A stretch of DNA of 5,238 nt, taken from the NCBI GenBank assembly GCA_043798435.1, contig JAZDOR010000181.1:1-5238 (forward strand), in the 5' to 3' direction. The number at the start of each line of letters is the position of its first letter. Positions within the stretch are counted from its first letter, which is position 1. Position numbers and translations under genes: made by a program. Shown here piece by piece: positions 1-5,238 of the stretch. A model generated the notes under the pieces. It worked only from the letters and a program-made list of their open reading frames with translations. It ran no database searches and had not been told where the DNA came from. The stretch is from JAGUXG01 sp043798435. GTDB taxonomy: Bacteria; UBA9089; UBA9088; JAGUXG01.

Positions 1-3000
1 GGAGAGAATCTGGAATCGCGGATCGCGGATCGCGGATCGGAAAAGGAAAAAGTGGCAAAGATACCAGAGGGAGAGAATCGGGGATCGGGGATCGGGGATC
101 GGGGATCGGAAAGGGAAAAGGAGGGAGAAAAGGAGAAAGTAACAAAAATACCAGAGACAACGATAGAACCACACACGGACACGCTAAACGGACACGTCTC
201 ACGGACAGAGCCACCTAAGGTAGAAATAGCAAAGATAGAAGCCCCGAAAAAGCCAGAGCCAATATCTATGGAGGCGATGACAGTAAAAGCTGCAGAGAGA
301 ACAAGGGAGGCAGAGAAGAGGATAGAGACCCTTGCCCAGATACCGAGCAATCTACAGGAGTTAAGAACCACACCAGGGGAATGGGCAAAATGGAGACTGC
401 CAGAGGAGTCAGAACTCAGTGTTCTGGGTCGTAAGTTTATAAGGATGGAGTATAATGGAAAGAACTATCTAAACACAAAGGAGAAGGAGAAATCCTCTAA
501 TCAGCTGAATATAAACCAGGAATTAGATGTAAAGATTCAGGGAACTGTAAAGAAAAAGGTAACGGTAAACATAGACTACTCTGATAAGAGCAGTGATATT
601 GCTGCTCCAAAGAAGACCTTTGAGGTAAAATATACAGGAGACAAAGGGGAGACTATTCAAGAGATGAACTTTGGTGATGTCGCCTTAGAGATTCCCGGGA
701 CAAGGTTTGTCAATTATAAGAAATCAGGATTTGGGATAAACGGCAAGGCACAGTTTCTAAAAAATACATTGGGTCTAACTGCTATAGCCAGCAGGGAGAA
801 GGGTGAATCAAGAAGCAAGGAATGGACAGGAACATCAAGCTTAGTCTCAAAAGAGCTTTCTGGCATCTCGTTTATTGGCAGACGATACTACCAGCTTTTG
901 GCAGGGATTGATATAGGCACAGAGACAACACAGGGTGGCAGAATTGAGTATCTCATAAGCAAGGGCTATCTGCCTATAAAGCCAGGCTCAGTCAAGGTCT
1001 ATATAGACGACCAGATAGGGGATAACAACTGGACAGCAGAACCTTTGACAGCTTATGCCTATAATGAATCTGGCTCACATACAGGCTCCTTTACCCTTCA
1101 GTATCCAGGCGATGACTATACTATAGACTATAACACCGGGATAATCTCCATAAGAGACTCTATGCGGGATAATGATGTTGCTTGCGTCTCTTTTATCGAT
1201 GGAAAGGGAAGCCCAACCACAAATCGCATTATCAAAGAAGATAAGGCAGAGGAGACTAATCATCCAGAGCTGTATGAACTCTTTGAGATTAAGGGATACT
1301 ATAGCCTTGGCTATGGAAAGATAAACACTGATGACCCAAGTTTTTCCTTAGAGATACGAGATGCCAATAAGAAGTCCTGGTATGATGCAAATAACAACAA
1401 CCTGAAGGATAGCGATGAGATACCATATCTCAGGCTTTTTGGCCTTGACAGAGAGGACAGGTATGACCAGTATGGAATAGAAAAACCTGGGTATGGAAGG
1501 ATTGATAAGGAGTTTATTGACCAGAACCTTTCGATGCTCAAGTTTCCTGACCGCATTCCCTTTGACTTTGGCACAACTTCTGCAAAACAAGCCAATAGGT
1601 TTTATACTGAAGACACATTTATGTCAGGCTTGCTTTCCAGATATTCAAACGCCTTTTCAACCCTATCTAACCCTGACTGCTATAAGCAAACAAGCCCTTC
1701 TTCAAAATACTCTATCTACATCAACTATCCGAGGGAGAGCATATCGCTTACTCTTAATGAGCTGAATATTGTCCCGGATAGTGAAAAGGTTTACTTAAAT
1801 GGAAACAGGCTATCAAAATCAGAGTATGACTTAAGCTATGAGACAGGATGGCTAACCATTTACCGAAAGATAGCTTCATCTGACAAGATAAAGATAGACT
1901 ATGAGTATGCGCCCTTTCTTGGTGCCTATCAGAAGAGCCTTTTTGGAAGCAGGCTTACCTGGACACCCCACAAAGACATCTCTCTCGGCTCTACATTCAT
2001 AGGTGAGACAGGTGCCGGGCTAAAGGGTGCGCCCTCTGTAACCCATCCCTCCACATCCCTCTCAGTCTTTGATGTAGACACAAAGATAAACCTTACTAAT
2101 CTCTTGAAAGAGAGAACAGACCACTCTCTACCATTAGACCTTAGTGTCCAGGCAGAGATGGCCAGATCAATTCAGAACCCGAATACCTATGGATATGGGA
2201 TGATAGACTCTATGGATGATTTAGAGCAGGAGAGAACAATGGCCATAGATGCAAATAGCTGGATGCTCGCAGGAATAATAAATAAGGGAAAAATATTTTA
2301 TACTGATGATGGAAAACAAACCCCATTTTCCCAGAGGTGTGGACCTTATAATAAGGATGAAGGACATAGATCAGATGAAGACCAAAACAAGCAGAAGTCC
2401 CTCTGCTTTGAGCTTGAGCTTGGAACAAATAGCAGTTTATCTACTGTTTATTCTCTCGGAAAGGTGGGAGAGGACTTCTCAGAATACTCTCACCTTCAGG
2501 TTTGGGCATACGCCCCTGCTTCTTCCACAACAAAGATATATGTTGATTTAGGCAGAGCAAGCGAAGATTTTGATAATGACGGAATTTTAGATACAGAGGA
2601 TATAAATAAGGATGGCTATCTCAATCCAGGAGAAGATACAGGGTTTTCCTTTGGTACTCCAACTGAGATGACAAAGGTTGGGGTAGAAAACGGCAAGCTT
2701 GATACAGAAGACATTAACGGCAATGGAACACTTGATATAGATCAGAGTTTATTGGGAATATTGGTCAACGATGAAAAATATTATATAAATACAATAAATC
2801 CTGCCTCTGGCTGGAAACTTTACAGCATACCCTTAGTTGATATAAACCCTAACATGGATTGGTGGAAGGTGATAAAGGATTTGAGACTCCAGTTTAAGAC
2901 CGAAGGCACAGGGACATATAGCGGAAATATCCTGATAGACCAGATAGCCATTACCGGTGCCTCCTGGGAGAAACCCTTCTTTTTTAACGGCACAGGGACA

Positions 3001-5238
3001 GCCATCTTAGAGGGAAAGAACAGTAAGGATGATGCAGGCTGTAACTTTCCAAATCTAGACCCTGAATACAAGAACTTACACAAAAATGAGGAGATTGAAA
3101 AAGATGGCCTGCTCTTTCTAAAGACTGAACCCAGCACACAGTCTACCATTTATATCAAGAAAAAATTGGGAAGATTCCACAACTACTGGAGCTATGGAAA
3201 GCTGAGATTCTGGGCAAAGGGGTCTGCGACAACTTCATTATTAGTCTTTCAATTTGGCTTAGATGATGCCAATTACTTCAGGTATAATGTGGGAAGCCTG
3301 ACCAAAGATTGGCAGCTGATAAGCATAGACCTCGCAAAATTCAAGGAGATGTTGGCAAAGAAAGGCACAGAGACAGGCCAGTATTTTATCAAAGGCAGTC
3401 CAAACTTAGGAAAGGTAAACGAGCTCAGGTTTATTGTAGAAGGCAGGGAATCTGATGAAATATGGATAAATGAGATCCATCTCTCTGAGGTTCAGCAGAA
3501 AAATGGAGAGGCTTATTTCTTCTCTGTATCTGGCAGCAACAACAAATGGGGTAGCTTCAATATGAGCAGGAATGAACAGGCTGGGAGCTTTCGAACAATT
3601 GGCCCTGCATCCCTGGGTGAAGAGACCTTTCTAGAGCACTTTGATGGAAAGATTACAAGAATTCCAGCATTAACTGACCTTTCCTATACTTATGATCAGT
3701 CAAAGAGCAAGATGAGTTTTGAGAATGTGGATGAGGTGAGTAATCAAAGCTTTGGGGATACCTTAAAGAAAGATCAGTTGGTCAAGATGAGCCTTGACCT
3801 GAATAAGATAAAGGCAAAGGGTTTTCCTACCTTCTATTCTTCCTATAAGAAGAATGAAGCAAGCTACAAATATGCGACAAATAATAATGACCTGGTAAAC
3901 CAGGAGATAACCGGGGGCTTAGCTTACGGACGCACCCTCTGGAAGGGGCCCAAAACAGAAGCCATAGGCATAACAACAAACTATGATTACACCCAGAAAG
4001 ATGGAACTTTTACTAATCGAATTGACACATCAACGACAAAGAAGGAAGAGGCCAGGTCCCATAGCCTGAAGAATACCGTTACTATTGTTCCTAAGGAGTA
4101 TCTCTCTGGTTCAAACATCTCCTTTGGAGGAGGAAGAAGGATAGGGAAGATACAGTATCCGCAAAGAACAGGAACAGCTACAGCAGAAGAAGCAAGGGAG
4201 GCTACGGATGGCTCTATTGGTCTCATCCTTAAATTTTATCCAAAGTCTTGCATCTCAAAAAGGTTTCTTGGAAGCTCTTCTTTTTCCTCTGAATATTCAG
4301 GCAATCTAAGCTTGAGTAATGCAGATGTTATATATAAAAACGGCTGGGGAACAGAAACTACCGAAGGGCTAAAAACAGAGGGGATAAGTAATGGACTGAT
4401 TGTAACCCTTTCTCCGATAAAACCACTGACAAATAGATATGAGATAATTGATACGATAAATGAAAGCAAATCTAACCTTCCCCAGAATGACTGGAAGACA
4501 GGCTCTCGTGACCAATCAAACAATCTAACCTATAATATTGCCAGGGGAGAGTGGTTTTCAGCAGAGAGCAGGCTCTATGGTCTGCAGAAGCAGCAGAAAG
4601 TAAAGGAGGATGCCAGCCTCAGGTTGACCAATAGAAATGTTAAGCTGGAATTGAATAAGGGGGTTTTCTATCCAAACGAGACAGGGATAAAGAAGGTTAG
4701 ATACCTGAACTCCATCAGCTCTATAGGGATAGACCAGAGGTTTAACTATAGCGAGAACTACTCCTTTACCACAAATAGGGAGAAGCTGAAGAAGACAGCC
4801 AACATGGATACATACTTTGGGGTGGTGGAAAATTTTTCTGAGCTAAAATGGAAGGGCTGTAAACTAACCCCATCTACAGGCTTCTCTCTCAGTGCTAATG
4901 CAGGGTATGATAACCTTCCTCCAAATGAGGAGACCATGGTAACATTGGCTAATATATACAAGGATTACTTTCAGGGGCTTCTTTTTGGAAGGAGGGGAAC
5001 AGAGGGTGATTTATATAAGTCTGCCAAGAGGGTTAGCTCTCAAAATACAAGGAGTTTCTTTGTCAACTCGGGCTGGTCCCTTTATAAGCCAATGACCACA
5101 AACTCAAAGTTTACCTATACACTGAGTGAGAGTAATAGCATAAGCAGGACAGACTCTATTGCTCAGGAGATAAACAACACCCTCAATCTACTGAGTGCAA
5201 AACCAGGGCTTGCCAGCAGATTTAAGGGCTCAGAAGCA
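1..5238 (+). CDS. sprA: SprA/Sov-family giant outer-membrane protein (type IX secretion translocon), internal fragment, both ends missing
   Basis: Frame 1 is open for all 1,746 codons, so this is the inside of one gene. Family knowledge: SprA/Sov is a very large outer-membrane barrel (about 2,400 residues in Flavobacterium) that exports folded C-terminal-signal proteins, working with PorV, a Plug protein and the GldKLMN/Por motor. Blocks seen in SprA-like order are: 'NINQELDVKIQGTVKKKV' near residue 168; 'FGDVALEIPGTRFVNY' near 224; 'FIGRRYY' near 291; 'DYTIDYNTG' near 372; 'VYLNGNRL' near 597; 'DTEDINGNGTLD' at 901-912; 'GSPNLGKVNELRF' at 1132-1144; 'DEIWINEIHLSE' at 1152-1163; then a long strand-rich barrel region. 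The first in-frame ATG (268) has no Shine-Dalgarno sequence and no signal peptide after it, so the true start lies upstream. Some 500 or more C-terminal residues probably lie downstream. Codon use favours AGA/AGG and ATA. Other barrels (TonB receptors, ushers, LptD) fit poorly because of size and missing signatures. The family call is fairly sure; the function in this organism is inferred. Confidence 0.85.
6..40 (+). repeat. Heptanucleotide array A, five units of GGATCGC type inside coding sequence
   Basis: Units are GAATCTG (6-12), GAATCGC (13-19), GGATCGC (20-26), GGATCGC (27-33) and GGATCGG (34-40). The outer units are degenerate and the central ones identical. Because 7 is not a multiple of 3, successive units are read in different frames, giving residues such as S-R-I-A-D-R-G-S. 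The unit contains no stop in any frame, so it can expand without closing the gene as long as net length changes keep phase. Confidence 0.85.
75..109 (+). repeat. Heptanucleotide array B, five units of GGATCGG type, with G-quadruplex pattern
   Basis: Units are GAATCGG (75-81) followed by four perfect GGATCGG copies (82-88, 89-95, 96-102, 103-109). Three units (21 bp) encode the seven residues G-S-G-I-G-D-R. Four runs of four G (80-83, 87-90, 94-97, 101-104) are separated by three-base ATC loops, which is a canonical intramolecular G-quadruplex pattern on the coding strand and therefore also in the mRNA. The arrangement mirrors array A unit for unit, but the last base of the unit is G instead of C. 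Confidence 0.88.
175..207 (+). repeat. Three copies of an ACGGACACG word at exact 13-bp spacing
   Basis: ACGGACACG occurs at 175-183 and 188-196, and its shortened form ACGGACA at 201-207, so the starts are 13 bp apart each time. The three copies fall in three different codon phases and are read as T-D-T, N-G-H-V and S-R-T. The four-base spacers are not conserved. The word is distinct from the heptamer upstream, and it is also a DNA-level rather than protein-level repeat. Confidence 0.65.
421..900 (+). other. Conserved N-terminal SprA block (residues 141-300)
   Basis: After the linker the chain becomes strand-rich: 'LGRKFIRMEYNGKNYLN' (142-158), 'QLNINQELDVKIQG' (168-181), 'KVTVNIDYSD' (186-195), 'KTFEVKYTGDKGETIQEM' (205-222), 'NFGDVALEIPGT' (223-234), 'GFGINGKAQFLKNTLGLTAI' (244-263) and 'ISFIGRRYYQLLAG' (289-302). 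From memory, this matches the start of the conserved part of SprA proteins: 'Q.I...V.G.VG.K..V...Y', then an 'EVKY.GD..E.IQ' strand pair, then 'GDV.L..P.T', then a 'FGIK...Q' strand, then an R-R-Y/K-Y motif. The block is the main reason for the family call. It probably forms the first barrel strands and periplasmic turns. Confidence 0.75.
982..1152 (+). other. Beta-hairpin motif 1, 'PGSVKVYID ... DYTIDYNTGIISI' (residues 328-384)
   Basis: Residues 328-384 start with P-G-S-V-K-V-Y-I and close with D-Y-T-I-D-Y-N-T-G-I-I-S-I. This is the pattern 'S.KVY' followed by 'DY.IDY.TG.I' that recurs in large surface and outer-membrane proteins, SprA relatives included. A related copy lies at residues 590-636. 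The roughly 40-residue interval between the two halves is longer here than in the second copy, suggesting an inserted loop (N-W-T-A-E-P-L-T-A-Y region). Confidence 0.55.
1384..1419 (+). other. Possible Asp/Asn-rich calcium-binding loop (residues 462-473)
   Basis: The stretch D-A-N-N-N-N-L-K-D-S-D-E has the acidic/amide spacing D-x-N-x-N-x-x-x-D of EF-hand-like or dockerin-like calcium loops, but the usual glycine at position 6 is Asn. It lies just before 'YLRLFGLDREDRYDQYG' (476-492), a segment similar to the conserved L-G-L-D region of SprA. Binding is inferred from pattern only. Confidence 0.4.
1768..1908 (+). other. Beta-hairpin motif 2, 'VPDSEKVYLNG ... YETGWLTI' (residues 590-636)
   Basis: Residues 590-636 read I-V-P-D-S-E-K-V-Y-L-N-G, then Y-D-L-S-Y-E-T-G-W-L-T-I, then K-I-K-I-D-Y-E-Y. 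This is the compact form of the hairpin seen at residues 328-384: 'S-x-K-V-Y' and 'Y-x-[IL]-x-Y-x-T-G-x-[IL]-x-I' are shared. The closing 'IDYEYAPF' leads into a strand containing 'GSRLTWTPHKDISLGSTF', typical of barrel entry. Confidence 0.6.
2401..2958 (+). other. Beta-sandwich module 1 (residues 801-986), likely extracellular cap or loop domain
   Basis: Strands in order are 'LCFELELG' (801-808), 'HLQVWAYAPA' (831-840), 'TKIYVDLG' (844-851), 'GWKLYSIPL' (937-945), 'IKDLRLQFKTEG' (958-969) and 'GNILIDQIAITG' (975-986). The W-A-x-A strand, the 'W-x-L-x-x-I-x-L' strand and the final 'D-x-I-x-I' strand resemble a galactose-binding-like jelly roll. A similar module follows at 1036-1163. Between strands three and four this copy carries an insert with three calcium-type loops (856-912). 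In SprA of known structure, folded insertions cap the pore on the outside; placing this module there is inference. C780 and C802 flank the module's start and could pair. Confidence 0.55.
2566..2736 (+). other. Cluster of three Asp/Asn-rich calcium-type loops (residues 856-912)
   Basis: Loop 1 is 'DFDNDGILDTED' (856-867), loop 2 'DINKDGYLNPGED' (867-879) and loop 3 'DINGNGTLD' (904-912). Each follows D-x-[DN]-x-[DN]-G-x-[IL]-[DN], the pattern of thrombospondin type-3 and dockerin calcium loops. Loops 1 and 2 share D867. The 'DTED-[IV]-N-G-N-G-x-L-D' form is, from memory, also typical of SprA proteins at this place, supporting orthology. Likely role is calcium-dependent stiffening of a surface-exposed insertion. 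Confidence 0.65.
3106..3489 (+). other. Beta-sandwich module 2 (residues 1036-1163) with the SprA 'GSPNLGKV ... IWINEI' signature
   Basis: Strands are 'LLFLKTEPS' (1037-1045), 'STIYIKKKLG' (1048-1057), 'GKLRFWAKG' (1066-1074), 'SLLVFQFGLDD' (1079-1089), 'DWQLISIDLAKF' (1103-1114), 'KVNELRFIVEG' (1138-1148) and 'DEIWINEIHLSE' (1152-1163). Known SprA proteins carry, from memory, a block of the type G-N-P-N-L-G-x-[VI] followed by a strand, then 'E-[IV]-W-[FV]-N-E-[LI]-R-L'. The match here is the clearest single family marker in the window. The order of strands repeats that of module 1 without its calcium-loop insert. Confidence 0.65.
3508..5238 (+). other. C-terminal transmembrane beta-barrel region, incomplete (residues 1170-1746)
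   Basis: From about residue 1170 the chain alternates polar and hydrophobic residues in strands joined by charged or Gly/Asn/Ser turns, for example 'ALTDLSYTYDQSKS' (1223-1236), 'SIGLILKFYPKS' (1405-1416), 'SSSFSSEYSGNLSLS' (1425-1439), 'FFVNSGWSLYKPMTTNSKFT' (1686-1705). Aromatic residues often close strands, as in outer-membrane barrels. The 'PALTDLSYTYDQS' start resembles the SprA strand following the signature block, where a proline-led strand 'P[LV]..SY.Y' is usual. No C-terminal end is reached, so the strand count cannot be given. Confidence 0.65.

Larger units (their letters stand above)
1..156 (+). repeat. Imperfect tandem duplication, copy 1 at 1-69 and copy 2 at 70-156, in frame
   Basis: Both copies open with GGAGA, run through five 7-bp units, continue with a purine-rich GGAAAAGG-like stretch and close with ATACCAGAG (61-69 and 148-156). 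Copy 1 is 69 bp (23 codons) and copy 2 is 87 bp (29 codons). The 18-bp difference is extra purine-rich sequence before the closing motif, and both lengths keep the reading frame. Encoded peptides begin G-E-N and end K-I-P-E. The window starts exactly at a copy boundary, so further copies upstream are possible but not visible. Confidence 0.8.
1..360 (+). other. Glu/Lys/Pro-rich low-complexity linker segment of the SprA-like protein (residues 1-120)
   Basis: Residues 1-120 are dominated by Glu, Lys, Pro, Gly and Arg and have no hydrophobic core pattern. The short peptide K-V-x-K-I-P-E occurs at residues 17-23 and 46-52, with a degenerate relative (V-E-I-A-K-I-E) at 74-80. A Pro/Lys/Glu run follows at 81-87 and a likely amphipathic charged helix at about 90-116. 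The piece precedes the first recognisable SprA block, so it should lie on the periplasmic side or between the signal peptide and the barrel. The Lys/Pro/Glu style resembles periplasm-spanning linkers such as that of TonB, but no TonB domain is visible. It could tether the barrel to a periplasmic partner or simply be a tolerated low-complexity expansion. Function is unknown. Confidence 0.6.

Noticed and set aside
1..156. CRISPR array or phage attachment site reading of the repeats
   Set aside because: The units are 7 bp with no spacers, the larger duplicate is only two copies of unequal length, and the region is continuous coding sequence.
268..270. First in-frame ATG as a possible start codon of the gene
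   Set aside because: No Shine-Dalgarno sequence precedes it, no signal peptide follows it (the next residues are charged and helical), and the frame is open with coding-like repeats upstream to base 1.
1075..1765. Group of short minus-strand and plus-frame-2 open frames
   Set aside because: They overlap one another and the main frame, have hydrophobic or serine-rich compositions typical of antisense or shifted reading of strand-rich coding DNA, and show no family motif.
2898..3002. Short repeated DNA word GGCACAGGGACA near 2904 and 2990
   Set aside because: It encodes Gly-Thr-Gly-Thr in two unrelated strands and is short enough to arise from codon preference; no tandem structure surrounds it.
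2820..3149. Minus-strand open frame of 109 codons
   Set aside because: It lies opposite conserved SprA-like strands, has no ribosome binding site or recognisable domain, and is explained as a shadow of the long gene.
3987..4961. Three further minus-strand open frames (3987-4226, 4236-4523, 4758-4961) with hydrophobic stretches that could look like small membrane proteins
   Set aside because: All are antisense to the barrel region, where the reverse complement of alternating strands gives Leu/Phe/Ser/Val-rich peptides; no spacing, start context or homology supports them.
1..5238. TonB-dependent receptor, fimbrial usher or LptD as alternative identities
   Set aside because: No TonB box with plug domain, usher signature or LptD cysteine arrangement is visible, and the fragment alone (1,746 residues, incomplete) exceeds the usual size of these families while SprA-type blocks are present in order.

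Overview
The whole 5,238-base window is the inside of one very large protein-coding gene on the + strand. Frame 1 is open from the first base to the last (1,746 codons, no stop), and neither the start codon nor the stop codon is present. I identify the product as a member of the SprA/Sov family. These are giant single-chain outer-membrane beta-barrels that form the translocon of the type IX secretion system (T9SS) in Bacteroidota and some related or candidate phyla. The call rests on the order of remembered family sequence blocks, not on a database search. There is no complete gene, RNA gene, promoter, terminator or mobile element. Short open frames on the minus strand and in other plus frames are shadows of this gene.

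Layout by residue, numbered from base 1. Residues 1-120 are a charged Glu/Lys/Pro-rich linker, whose first part is built from DNA-level repeats. Residues 141-300 are the conserved N-terminal SprA block, with alternating strands and a G-R-R-Y-Y signature. Residues 300-640 hold two related beta-hairpin motifs and one possible calcium loop. Residues 801-986 and 1036-1163 are two similar beta-sandwich modules, the first carrying an insert of three Asp/Asn-rich calcium-type loops. From about residue 1170 to the end the sequence reads as long amphipathic beta strands typical of a large barrel. Several hundred C-terminal residues are probably missing.

The most unusual part is the first 210 bases. 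Two arrays of five 7-bp units (GGATCGC type, then GGATCGG type) sit in two copies of a larger duplicated segment, followed by three copies of a 9-mer spaced exactly 13 bp apart. Neither 7 nor 13 is divisible by three, so the same DNA word is read in all three frames. This points to DNA-level repeats of an intergenic type living inside coding sequence, not to a protein repeat. The second array also forms a textbook G-quadruplex pattern on the coding strand.

Organism: a diderm bacterium, since an outer-membrane barrel is encoded. Codon use is rich in AGA/AGG and ATA with moderate to low G+C, and the linker and microrepeats do not look like a typical Bacteroidota sprA. A candidate-phylum metagenomic genome is plausible, but this is inference and the phylum cannot be fixed from this window.
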